Shown piece by piece: positions 16,420 to 24,780 of a stretch of 63,299 nt of DNA. The notes below the pieces were generated by a model that saw nothing but the letters and a program-made list of their open reading frames with translations, was not told the origin of the DNA and did no database searches. Source of the stretch: Candidatus Sulfotelmatobacter sp. (GTDB lineage: Bacteria; Acidobacteriota; Terriglobia; Terriglobales; Acidobacteriaceae). The stretch is taken from positions 1 through 63,299 of the forward strand of contig JASHNX010000107.1 in NCBI GenBank assembly GCA_030041415.1. Reading direction: 5' to 3'. Within the stretch, counting starts at the first letter, position 1. Each line of letters begins with the position of its first letter. The position numbers were made by a program, and so were the translations under genes.

Positions 16420-17226
16420 ATGCTCCCAGCTGGTAAGAGCCTTCGTGCCCTGCGCGAGAAACTCGGGCTGACCATGCGTGACGTAGAGATGTCGAGTGCG
16501 CGCATGGCCGAGAAGTATCGCAACGAAGAATTCTCGATTCCTCCCAGCCGCTTGTCGGATATCGAGACAAAGAATGTCTTGCCCAGCATCTTTCGCCTGT
16601 ATACGTTGTCGGTGATTTACCGCCGCGACATGCGGGAACTACTGGCCTGGTATGGCGTCGACATGAATAATATGGCAGCCGACCTGGGCATGATCTCGCC
16701 ACCCAAATCACACGTTTCGGAAACGCTGGCAGGAATGTCGGCGGTGCAGATGCCGGTGCGCATGGATCCGGCATTCGATCAGCAACGCACTGCCAATCTC
16801 GGCCGCATGGTGGAGCAGTGGGGCCTGGTGCCGTTATCCTACCTGGCGCAATTCGCGCACAGCGACTTCACCTACGGCTATATAGGCAATCAGGATTTCA
16901 CCATGTACCCCATCCTGCAGCCCGGCAGCTTCATTCAAATCGATGAAGCCAAGAACAAAGTAGTGGAAGGATTATGGCGCTGCGAATACGAGCGGCCGAT
17001 TTATTTCGTTGAGACGCGGGACGGGCATACCTGCTGCTGGTGCAGCATGCGCCGCGACGATCTGGTTCTGCAGCCGCATCCCTTGTCACCCGTTCCGATT
17101 CGGGTTTTGCGCCATCCACAGGAAGCGGAGATCATCGGACAGGTGGTCGGCGTGGCTATGAAGCTGACGGAGTGGCACGCTTTTGGTTCTTCTTCAGGCT
17201 CGAAAGCGCAACCAGCACTGAACTGA
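16420..17226 (+). CDS. XRE-type regulator with degenerate S24/LexA-like C-terminal domain
   Basis: 268 residues. An N-terminal helix-turn-helix of XRE type is at about residues 5-75 (LRALREKLGLTMRDVE to RLSDIETK). The C-terminal part from about 140 resembles the S24/LexA fold: DFTMYPILQPGSFIQID matches the family's S-M-x-P...G-D-x-V-x-V-D pattern, but the nucleophile Ser is replaced by Thr and no catalytic Lys is evident, so it is probably a sensor without protease activity. It has an unusual CCWC cluster preceded by another Cys (WRCEYE), which could bind metal or sense redox state. The ATG at 16420 follows GGAGGGG by seven bases. Its last 71 bases overlap the convergent gene. Confidence 0.8.
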   Translation: MLPAGKSLRALREKLGLTMRDVEMSSARMAEKYRNEEFSIPPSRLSDIETKNVLPSIFRLYTLSVIYRRDMRELLAWYGVDMNNMAADLGMISPPKSHVSETLAGMSAVQMPVRMDPAFDQQRTANLGRMVEQWGLVPLSYLAQFAHSDFTYGYIGNQDFTMYPILQPGSFIQIDEAKNKVVEGLWRCEYERPIYFVETRDGHTCCWCSMRRDDLVLQPHPLSPVPIRVLRHPQEAEIIGQVVGVAMKLTEWHAFGSSSGSKAQPALN

Positions 17227-17575
17227 GGTGACGCGCAGAAGCTCTGTCTTGCGCGGAAGGAAGCAGTACGCCGAATTGCTCTTGCATACTTTCAAGGTAA
17301 GCAGTCTCGCTCTTATCGCTTACCTGACTCGACTCCCGCAGGTCCTCCACTAATTCCGGTATCGGAGTGCGCAACACCGTTGACAGGACTTCGGTGTGAG
17401 CCGTTTTCAATGCTCGCTGGGACGCCTCCTCGCCATGAACCAGCGACAATCCCCAATGCCGGTACCCGCCCTCGCCGGTGCGTAGCGATCCGAGATATGC
17501 CAGCTTTGCCAATAGGCCGGATACCGCAGCCAGCGTGCTTTCCCGAAGATCCTGTAGAGCGGATTTGAGCGTCAT
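17156..17575 (-). CDS. Hypothetical protein, convergent and overlapping
   Basis: 139 residues, no family recognised. Mostly helical (SALQDLRESTLAAVSGLL near the start), with a conserved-looking YRHWGLSLVHGEEASQRALK segment near residue 40 and a helical second half. Its 3' end overlaps the 3' end of the XRE regulator gene by 71 bases on the opposite strand. I keep it as real because of its length, composition and its own gap upstream; it resembles short conserved acidobacterial proteins I have seen, but I cannot name a function. Confidence 0.65.
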   Translation of the reverse strand: MTLKSALQDLRESTLAAVSGLLAKLAYLGSLRTGEGGYRHWGLSLVHGEEASQRALKTAHTEVLSTVLRTPIPELVEDLRESSQVSDKSETAYLESMQEQFGVLLPSAQDRASARHLSSVLVALSSLKKNQKRATPSAS

Positions 17576-17682
17576 TTCTTGTTACGAATTCCGAACAGAT
17601 AACAGTACCAAAGTAATGTTTTCTCCAAGTCCGGCACATGAAAATATCACGCTTCAATTTTGCAAACAAGGAGAAAACAATC

Positions 17683-17805
17683 GTGAAACGTATGCTACTT
17701 GTGGTCGCAGCGGCTGTGATGTTTTTGAGCACTTTGGCGCTCCCAACCGTGGCGAATGCGGATAACGGAACGGGCAACTGCGGCACTTCAGTCTGCAAAC
17801 CTTAA
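17683..17805 (+). CDS. Small secreted peptide precursor (40 residues)
   Basis: A short gene starting at GTG 17683, preceded by AAGGAG nine bases upstream, and ending at TAA 17803-17805. The product has a textbook signal peptide: basic MKRM, a hydrophobic core (LLVVAAAVMFLSTLAL), then a PTVANA cleavage site at about residue 26. The mature part would be DNGTGNCGTSVCKP, 14 residues with two Cys that could form one disulfide. No family recognised. Neighbours are an uncharacterised gene on the minus strand and a seven-helix membrane protein downstream. A signalling, bacteriocin-like or adaptor role would be pure guesswork. Confidence 0.7.
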   Translation: MKRMLLVVAAAVMFLSTLALPTVANADNGTGNCGTSVCKP

Positions 17806-17900
17806 TCCAGACACGTAACAGAGACTTTACGAAAACCGAACAAGATTCGATCTGATTTGATGTCGGAAGCATAGTCGCGGTAAAGTACAGAGCCGCCACT

Positions 17901-18668
17901 ATGCTTCATTCTCATTCATTACTATGGCATTACCTGTGGCTTGCGCCTGACATTTTGCAAGTGGCGCTGGCAGTTCTGCTCTATCGCCGCGGATTTTACA
18001 AAGCCTACCCCGTATTCTTCGCCTACCTCATCTACGAAGCGATTGAGACCTTCACGCTCTACGCTGTGGATGTTCTTCCTTGGACCACCGCAGAATCCTA
18101 TTGGCGGATCTTCTGGGTCACCTTGATCATCGGAGGCCTTGTCAAGTTTGCGGTGATTGGAGAGTTGTTACGCCACTTGACCTATTCGCGGTCCGCCCTC
18201 GCCAAGGCTGGAGACTTAACGTTCGCCTGTGCAGGGGTGGGGCTGACACTGTTGGCTGTGTTGGTTGCAGCCTATACCACCCCGCATAATCCTCACTGGC
18301 TGGTCGCGGGCGCGCTTCTGCTGTTGCAAGCGACCTATGTAGTCCAATGCGGACTTATTCTCTTCGTCTTCTTGTTAGCCGCTTATTTCAGATTGAGTTG
18401 GGATAGAGCTACTTTTGGCATCGCCCTCGGTTTTTCTATCGTCTTCTGCCAGCATCTAGCCAGTCGTGCAGTAGAAGTCTCTTTCGCCTTACCGGAGAAC
18501 GGAATAGTTTTCGATTTGCTCAATATGGCGACTTACCACGTTTGTGTCCTGATCTGGTGTTATTACCTTCTCGTTCCCCGAAAGAAGCCGGCAATCTCTG
18601 CGCAGCCCTTGCCCGAAAACAATCTTGCGGTTTGGAACCGGGAACTGGAGCGTCTACTCCAAAAATGA
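17901..18668 (+). CDS. Seven-helix membrane protein, function unknown
   Basis: 255 residues with about seven transmembrane segments (approximately 7-27, 35-55, 70-90, 103-125, 130-158, 165-187, 200-224) and a short polar C-terminal tail (PRKKPAISAQPLPEN). No catalytic motif is visible. The stop overlaps the next gene's start by four bases (ATGA), so the two are very probably co-translated. The type is frequent in acidobacterial genomes as far as I recall, without a function. Confidence 0.8.
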   Translation: MLHSHSLLWHYLWLAPDILQVALAVLLYRRGFYKAYPVFFAYLIYEAIETFTLYAVDVLPWTTAESYWRIFWVTLIIGGLVKFAVIGELLRHLTYSRSALAKAGDLTFACAGVGLTLLAVLVAAYTTPHNPHWLVAGALLLLQATYVVQCGLILFVFLLAAYFRLSWDRATFGIALGFSIVFCQHLASRAVEVSFALPENGIVFDLLNMATYHVCVLIWCYYLLVPRKKPAISAQPLPENNLAVWNRELERLLQK

Positions 18669-19204
18669 ATCTAGCCATCTTTATCGTCATCATCGCGGCT
18701 CTGACGTTGAGCGCAATTTTGCTGCTTTCGGTCAAGCAGACCCTCCAGAACAGACAAAGCGTAAACCTAACCGGATCGATTCATCCGATTGACGTTGAAG
18801 CATTTCGGAATCTCACCAACCCTGCCGAGGATGAATACTTGCGGCGCTGCCTCACACCGGCCCAGTTCCGAAGAGTGCGCCGTGAGCGATTGCTCGCCTT
18901 GGTTGCTTATGTTCATCTGGTCGCCGAGAATGCAGGCGTGCTCGTGGCTGTAGGCGAGTCGGCGCTTGCCGGCGGCGATGCGAGATTGGCTGATCCGGCT
19001 CGGGCTTTGGTGAATGACGCTCTGCTGCTGCGCCGCAATGCAACCATGGCTATGGCGCGAATCTATATCGCATTGGCCTGGCCCAATTCGGGGTTCGCGG
19101 CTGCACGGGTGGCCGACCGTTACGAGCAGCTAAGCGGCACGGCCATGCTGCTCGGCAGGTTGCAGAATCCCGCTGTTCCGGTTCGGCTCTCCGCAATGAG
19201 ATAA
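18665..19204 (+). CDS. Membrane-anchored hypothetical protein
   Basis: 179 residues, coupled to the preceding seven-helix protein by an ATGA overlap. An N-terminal hydrophobic helix (MNLAIFIVIIAALTLS, about 2-22) anchors it. The rest is a helical domain with RRCLTPAQFRRVRRERLLAL near residues 58-77. No family recognised. The ATG overlap with the upstream stop decided the start; a longer in-frame extension from 18542 lies inside the upstream gene. Confidence 0.75.
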   Translation: MNLAIFIVIIAALTLSAILLLSVKQTLQNRQSVNLTGSIHPIDVEAFRNLTNPAEDEYLRRCLTPAQFRRVRRERLLALVAYVHLVAENAGVLVAVGESALAGGDARLADPARALVNDALLLRRNATMAMARIYIALAWPNSGFAAARVADRYEQLSGTAMLLGRLQNPAVPVRLSAMR

Positions 19205-19442
19205 GCCAGTGATGCACGCACATCCCAGAGGATTGCGTTGACCCTCCCCGACAGTCGCGCCGGGCTGAGTGCACGTTCTCGCATGGACTTGTAACTTTGA
19301 AGATTACCGTCTTCTATCCAGCCTTGTTTTTAGCCACCGAACTGGTGTAAAAACCAGCGGGGCGCACCATCCCAATTCGAATCACATTGGCGAACCATCG
19401 GAGTTGTTCCGCCGCGGCTGAGCGGCGCCCAGGGAGACTCTT

Positions 19443-22400
19443 ATGATTTTCGGATTAACCATCCGCCACCACAAAGTTCTTTCCGTCTCGTTGTTCGTTG
19501 TCCTTGCCTCGGCTATCGTTTTCGGTCAGGGCGGCGCATCTACCGGCGATCTGCATGTCACCGTCAAGGACCCCAAAGGCAACCTTGTGGCGAATGCGAC
19601 CGTTGTCGCCAGCGATGTCGCCAAGGGCGTGGTGCGCACTGCAACTGGCGATAACCAGGGAGGTTACAGCGTCCGCCTGCTCCCTCCAGGAACCTACACG
19701 GTGACGGCGCAGGCTCAGGGTTTCGATACGGCTCAAGTTAAGGACGTCGGCATCACGGTTGGAGGACTGGTGGAACTTTCCGTCGCTCTGGCGCTCTCTA
19801 CAGGTAAGGTGACCGTGGAGGTGACCTCGCAAGCGGATTTGATCGAGACCTCGCGCACCTCAACGACGGACACAATCGGCGAACGGCGAATCGACAATCT
19901 GCCTATCAATGGCCGCAACTACATCAACTTTACCCTGACCGATTCGCAGGTAAATCGCGACAACGCACCCGAAACGGGAGCCGCGCCCACGTCCGGCCTG
20001 AACATGAGCGGCCAGCGCGCACGTTCGAACCTGGTGAACGTCGATGGCGCCGACGACACCGACAACGGCGTAAACGGAGTTCGCTCCACGGTTTCGCAGG
20101 AAGACGTGCAGGAATTTCAAATCATCACCAACAATTACGCGCCGGAATATGGCCGCGCGGCAGGAGGCGTGGTCAATATCATCACGCGTTCCGGGTCGAA
20201 CGATTTTCATGGCGATGTGTTCGGCTTTTTGCGCAATCGCGATTTCCAGGCGGTGAATCCATTCAGCACGGTTCCGAATCCCGCGTATACGCGTGTGCAG
20301 GCTGGAGCAGCCTTCGGTGGACCGATCAAGAAAGACAAGACATATTATTTCTTTTCTTATGAAGTCACACGGCGGCACGAGACTGGTTTTTCCGATATTG
20401 GCGCGGATAATTTCGGACTCGTTCCCTTTAATACGGCCCAGGTCGGCCTCCCATTCGGCACGCTGCAACTCACTCCCGACCAAGTGAGTTTTCTAACGGA
20501 TCCAGCGACTCTGGCCGCGGAAGCAAACCCCCTGTTCTTGGCCGGAGTTGAGAAATACACCATCCTGGCGGGCGCATCGTCCGGCCAGGCCATTCAGGGG
20601 ACTTGGCCCACTGCCTTGGTGCAGGCTTTGAGCGGAGGTCTGTTATCCACCTGGACAGGATTTCCCACGAGTTGCACTCCTCCCGGCCCGTGCGCGCCTG
20701 TTCCCACGTCGTATCAGACTCTTGGTGCGCAAGTGGGAAATTTCCCCGTGTTTGAGGGAACCAGTCTCTACTCGTTTCGTATCGATCACAACATCAACGT
20801 GAACAATCGCTTGATGCTGCGGGTCAATGTGAGCCCCAGCACGATCACCGGAATCGAAGTCAGCGGGCAGGATCAACCTGTCGGGCAGAACGCATATTCG
20901 CGCACCTCCGAACAGACCTATCGCGACGTGGCCGGCGTGGCTCAGGATACGTGGACGATCGGCAGCAGCAAGGTCAACGAATTCCGTTTTCAATATGCCC
21001 GCCGCGGCTTGTCTTACTTCTACAACACGGCGATACCGGGAGGGTCCGACCCAGCCGTGAACATTCCGGGGTACGCTTATTTCGGACGCGAGCCTTATTC
21101 CTACATTCAGCGAACTGAGCAGCGCTACCAGTTCACCGATAATTTCTCGTGGACGATCGGTAGGCACAACACGAAATTTGGCGCGGACTTCAACTACATT
21201 GCCACCGATGCCACGTTCACCGTGAATTATGGCGGCGTATACGATTTCGGCGCGCAAACATCGGCTGATCTCGGGTTCACCTCTCCGGTGCCCAATGATC
21301 CATTTCCAAGCCTTTCGCCCGTGCAAGCCTACGGCGCAGGTCTGCCGGAAGATTTCATTCAGGGCATCGGGAACCCGCACGATTCATTCCCCAACAAGCC
21401 GCTGGGGGTTTTCTGGCAAGATTCGTGGCGGGCTCGTCCGAATCTCACTTTGAACTACGGCTTGCGCTACGACATCGAGTTTCCGCCGCAATTCAAGCCG
21501 GTCACCCCTCTGGCTCAAGCGGGATACAACTTCCTTGGATTACAGAAGGGTATCCAGACCTATACTCACGGCGTTCAGCCACGCGTCGGTCTTGCGTGGG
21601 ATCCCAAAGGTGACGGCAAAACTGTCGTGCGCTCCTCGTACGGAATCTTTTTTGACCATCCGCTGCTCGGCCTGTATTTCCTCGGTGACGCCTCCGATGG
21701 CTCGACCAGCGGCCAACTCGTATTCGCAGGAACTGGTGGCTGTACGACCGCAGGGCAGCCAGGTAACCTCAACGCGATTCCTATCTTTCAAGGATTGCCG
21801 ATCAATGAAGCGGGATCGCCTTGCGCAGCCTCTGCAAGCGCCGCAACTCTGGCCGCTCTCGGTTATGAGCCCAATCTGCAGCAGTTCAACTCATTCCAGG
21901 CCAATTCCGTATTCCTCAATCAGAGTTACCTCAATCCCGCGACCTTCCTGCCGCTCGCGTTTCAACCGTTCGGTTATCCGCAGGCCAAGAATTTCGTCTA
22001 CGCGTATGCGCAGCAGGGGAACTTCAGCGTGGAGCGGGATCTCGGCGGCGGCTACGCCCTCGACCTGGCCTACAACTTCAATGGCGGGCGCCATCTGAAC
22101 CGGCCCATCAATTCCAATGCGATTCGCGGCGATCTGATGATCGACAACCTGCTGGTTGCGCAAGCGGCCGCCGTGGCAGCGGGAATCGGGCCGACGAATC
22201 CAAATTATCCGACTAGTCCATTTACCGTTGGAACATCTACTGCGTTTGCGCCTTGCGGCGTGCTTCCAAATGGTAAGGCTTATGTGCCGTCATCCCTGAT
22301 GGGTTTCTTCCGTCCCAGCGGCTTGAATCCTTCGATTGCAGTTGCGCTTGAGCAAAGCGGCGGAGCCGGCTGTGTAACCATCGCGCAAGGCATGCTGCAA

Positions 22401-23216
22401 GGTCTGGCGAGCCAGGGCTTCAACACTGCCTGCAATCCGGCGACTCTCGCGGGCTGCATCCCGTTCAGCGACATGGATGCCAACTACTCGACCGGCACGT
22501 CGAACTACAACGGATTCAGCGCCAACCTGCGCAAACGCTTCAATCGCAACTTCGAATTTCTAGCTTCATACACCTGGTCGCACGCCATCGACGACTCGAC
22601 CGACCTAGAGGCGACGCTCACACCGCAAGACAGCTATTACCCGAACCGCGATCGTTCGACCTCTTTGTTCGATCAGCGGCACCGGTTCGTCTTCAGCGGC
22701 GTTTACCAGGTTGGCAAGGTGAGCAGCGGCTTTAGCAGAAAGGTTTTCAGCGATTGGACATTCGCCCCGCTCATCGAGTTCGGTTCCGGACGGCCTTTCA
22801 ATATCATTACCGGCAATGACGACAATCTGCAGTTGTCATCGCTCACCGGCCGTCCCAATACAGTTGTAAATCCCGCGTGCACCGCGCTGGGCTATCCGGC
22901 CGTTCCTTCGAAGTTTTCTCCGACTGGGGTTTTTCAGGAACCCTGTCCTGCCGACTTCAACGGCACCCTATCGTCGCTCGATGGGACCCTCGGCCGCAAC
23001 GCCGGCGTGCAACCCTGGACCGTGTTCGACGATTTTCGGATCGCCAAACGCATTTACTTCACCGAACGTTACAATCTTGAATTGATCGCCGACATGTTCA
23101 ACATCGCGAATCGCTACAACGTATCCGCGGTGAGCCCGCTGTTCACGAATGCAGGTCAGGCCACGGCAGCCTACGATCCGCGGCAGTTCCAGTTCGCGAT
23201 GAAGTTCTATTGGTAG
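19443..23216 (+). CDS. Oar-type TonB-dependent outer-membrane protein
   Basis: 1257 residues. A signal peptide ends near residue 29 (VFGQ), followed by a carboxypeptidase-regulatory-like Ig fold (about 35-120: LHVTVKDPKGNLVANATVV to GTYTVTAQAQGF), a plug domain (about 125-260, with LPINGRNYINFTL and EYGRAAGGVVNIITRSGSN) and a long beta-barrel ending in FAMKFYW with an aromatic C-terminus. This is the architecture of Oar-like TonB-dependent transporters abundant in Terriglobia; the substrate is unknown, often assumed to be oligosaccharides. A GGGAG site precedes the ATG. There is no SusD partner or TonB gene nearby. Confidence 0.93.
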   Translation: MIFGLTIRHHKVLSVSLFVVLASAIVFGQGGASTGDLHVTVKDPKGNLVANATVVASDVAKGVVRTATGDNQGGYSVRLLPPGTYTVTAQAQGFDTAQVKDVGITVGGLVELSVALALSTGKVTVEVTSQADLIETSRTSTTDTIGERRIDNLPINGRNYINFTLTDSQVNRDNAPETGAAPTSGLNMSGQRARSNLVNVDGADDTDNGVNGVRSTVSQEDVQEFQIITNNYAPEYGRAAGGVVNIITRSGSNDFHGDVFGFLRNRDFQAVNPFSTVPNPAYTRVQAGAAFGGPIKKDKTYYFFSYEVTRRHETGFSDIGADNFGLVPFNTAQVGLPFGTLQLTPDQVSFLTDPATLAAEANPLFLAGVEKYTILAGASSGQAIQGTWPTALVQALSGGLLSTWTGFPTSCTPPGPCAPVPTSYQTLGAQVGNFPVFEGTSLYSFRIDHNINVNNRLMLRVNVSPSTITGIEVSGQDQPVGQNAYSRTSEQTYRDVAGVAQDTWTIGSSKVNEFRFQYARRGLSYFYNTAIPGGSDPAVNIPGYAYFGREPYSYIQRTEQRYQFTDNFSWTIGRHNTKFGADFNYIATDATFTVNYGGVYDFGAQTSADLGFTSPVPNDPFPSLSPVQAYGAGLPEDFIQGIGNPHDSFPNKPLGVFWQDSWRARPNLTLNYGLRYDIEFPPQFKPVTPLAQAGYNFLGLQKGIQTYTHGVQPRVGLAWDPKGDGKTVVRSSYGIFFDHPLLGLYFLGDASDGSTSGQLVFAGTGGCTTAGQPGNLNAIPIFQGLPINEAGSPCAASASAATLAALGYEPNLQQFNSFQANSVFLNQSYLNPATFLPLAFQPFGYPQAKNFVYAYAQQGNFSVERDLGGGYALDLAYNFNGGRHLNRPINSNAIRGDLMIDNLLVAQAAAVAAGIGPTNPNYPTSPFTVGTSTAFAPCGVLPNGKAYVPSSLMGFFRPSGLNPSIAVALEQSGGAGCVTIAQGMLQGLASQGFNTACNPATLAGCIPFSDMDANYSTGTSNYNGFSANLRKRFNRNFEFLASYTWSHAIDDSTDLEATLTPQDSYYPNRDRSTSLFDQRHRFVFSGVYQVGKVSSGFSRKVFSDWTFAPLIEFGSGRPFNIITGNDDNLQLSSLTGRPNTVVNPACTALGYPAVPSKFSPTGVFQEPCPADFNGTLSSLDGTLGRNAGVQPWTVFDDFRIAKRIYFTERYNLELIADMFNIANRYNVSAVSPLFTNAGQATAAYDPRQFQFAMKFYW

Positions 23217-23324
23217 GGCAAGCTTTGAACTTTATTTTCGTGATGTAAACAGAAACGGCCTTGGGCGCCGGATGCTACACTTCTCCTTCACCATCCTTGG
23301 CGCTTGCCTGGAGCCGTTTCCCAA

Positions 23325-23999
23325 ATGTCCGAAGCTCAAGCACCCTCCGCGCGCACCCGTGTGGTTCGCGAAGCCCATCGCGCACTTTACGATCGTGACA
23401 CAGCATATCGAATCCTCGACGAAGGTTTTCTCTGCCACGTCGGTTTCACCGTCGACGGCCAGCCATTCGTGATTCCGACTTTATACGGACGCAAAGACGA
23501 CACCCTGCTGATTCACGGTTCGGCCGCCAGCCGGATGCTGCGTCACATGAAGGAAAGCCTACCGGTCTGCGTGACGGTCACTCTGGTCGATGGATTCGTG
23601 CTGGCGCGTTCCATCTTCAATCAATCGATGAATTACCGCTCCGTGGTGGTCTTGGGCAAAGCCGCGCTGGTCGACGATCCGGCGCAAAAGCTGGAAGCAT
23701 TGCACCTGCTCTCCGAGCGCGTCATTCCCGGTCGATGGGCCGATGTACGCCAGCCGAACGAGCGCGAACTCAAGCAAACCTCGGTGCTGCGATTGCCGAT
23801 TGAAGAGTTCTCGTCAAAGGTGCGCACCGGCCCGGCAATCGACGACGAAGAAGATTATTCGTTCCCGACTTGGGCAGGAGTCTTGCCGCTAGCGATGGAA
23901 ACCGGCGAACCGATCGCGGACGAACGGCTTCTCGAGGGGCAGAAAGTACCGGAATACCTGCGAAATTATTCGCGGATGCACTCGGCTAAGATGCCGTGA
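23325..23999 (+). CDS. Pyridoxamine 5'-phosphate oxidase-family (split-barrel FMN) protein
   Basis: 224 residues, cytoplasmic, related to NimA-like flavin-binding proteins rather than true PdxH. Seen: the FLCHVGFTVDGQPFVIPTLY strand pair, the FMN-phosphate region LLIHGSAASRMLRHM and the VCVTVTLVDGFVLARS core, with the NYRSVVVLGKA strand following. The ATG at 23325 is chosen (GGAG about 11 bases upstream); an in-frame TTG at 23304 is less likely. The substrate is not known. Confidence 0.88.
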   Translation: MSEAQAPSARTRVVREAHRALYDRDTAYRILDEGFLCHVGFTVDGQPFVIPTLYGRKDDTLLIHGSAASRMLRHMKESLPVCVTVTLVDGFVLARSIFNQSMNYRSVVVLGKAALVDDPAQKLEALHLLSERVIPGRWADVRQPNERELKQTSVLRLPIEEFSSKVRTGPAIDDEEDYSFPTWAGVLPLAMETGEPIADERLLEGQKVPEYLRNYSRMHSAKMP

Positions 24000-24024
24000 C
24001 AAAGCGTCTCGTACACCGACTACT

Positions 24025-24717
24025 ATGGAATCGCTGGCCAGGATTGCCCACCGTCGACTTTATCCCTCGCTTGCCGATCCCAATTATTTGACTCTTCGGT
24101 CACGGCGTATCGTCTTCGCGGCCTGGGCTCGCCAGTTTCAGGGCCAGTCTCTGACCATCCTGGATATTGGAGGCAGATATCAACCCTATCGCCCTTTGTT
24201 TGGTGGAAGTGTCAAGCATTACTTCGCGCTGGACCTCGTCCAAACTGAGTTTGTAAATGTTCTGGCGGATGCGGAACTTATGCCATTTCCACCCGCTACC
24301 TTTGACCTGGCGATCGCCACGCAAGTCTTCGACTATCTGCGCGATCCAGTCGGAACGGCGAAACAGATACACGCCGTACTCAAACCTGGCGGCGTGCTGC
24401 TGGCAAGCTTTCCTGCTTGCGCCCCAAGATTCAGAGACAACGAACTCTGGAGGTTCACGGCTTCAGGCGTGCGATTGCTGCTGGAACCATTTGAGACGGT
24501 CGAAATTGTTCCGGAACTTCACAGCATCGCTGGGCTTGTTCGGACGCTAAATCTCGGACTGGACACTTTTGCTCGATACGACATTGTGCGGCGGGTGTAC
24601 CGGCTGACTCTTTGCCCGATACTGAACCTCGCAGGTTTAGGCTTCGAAGGATTACAACTCACGGCTAATGATGAGTTCACGACCAACTACAGTGTAAGGG
24701 CGGAGAAGGCACGATAG
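24025..24717 (+). CDS. SAM-dependent methyltransferase (class I)
   Basis: 230 residues. The Rossmann-like core is present: SAM motif I in LTILDIGGRYQPYR near residue 45, the acidic loop in YFALDLV, the ADAELMPFPPATFDLAIATQVF stretch in the usual motif II/III place and LKPGGVLLASFPA. It ends with a variable cap region. The substrate is not evident, and the adjacent genes give no pathway. It follows the FMN-binding protein by 25 bases on the same strand. Confidence 0.88.
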   Translation: MESLARIAHRRLYPSLADPNYLTLRSRRIVFAAWARQFQGQSLTILDIGGRYQPYRPLFGGSVKHYFALDLVQTEFVNVLADAELMPFPPATFDLAIATQVFDYLRDPVGTAKQIHAVLKPGGVLLASFPACAPRFRDNELWRFTASGVRLLLEPFETVEIVPELHSIAGLVRTLNLGLDTFARYDIVRRVYRLTLCPILNLAGLGFEGLQLTANDEFTTNYSVRAEKAR

Positions 24718-24780
24718 GGCGAACCCGACAGGCAGATGCACAATTAAATCTCACGCCGCCGAGGGCCGTTCTGATACCGT

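Noticed and set aside
19205-19442. Search for a tRNA or riboswitch in the gap before the TonB-type gene
   Set aside because: A TTCGAATC-like string is present but no cloverleaf or known aptamer could be formed.
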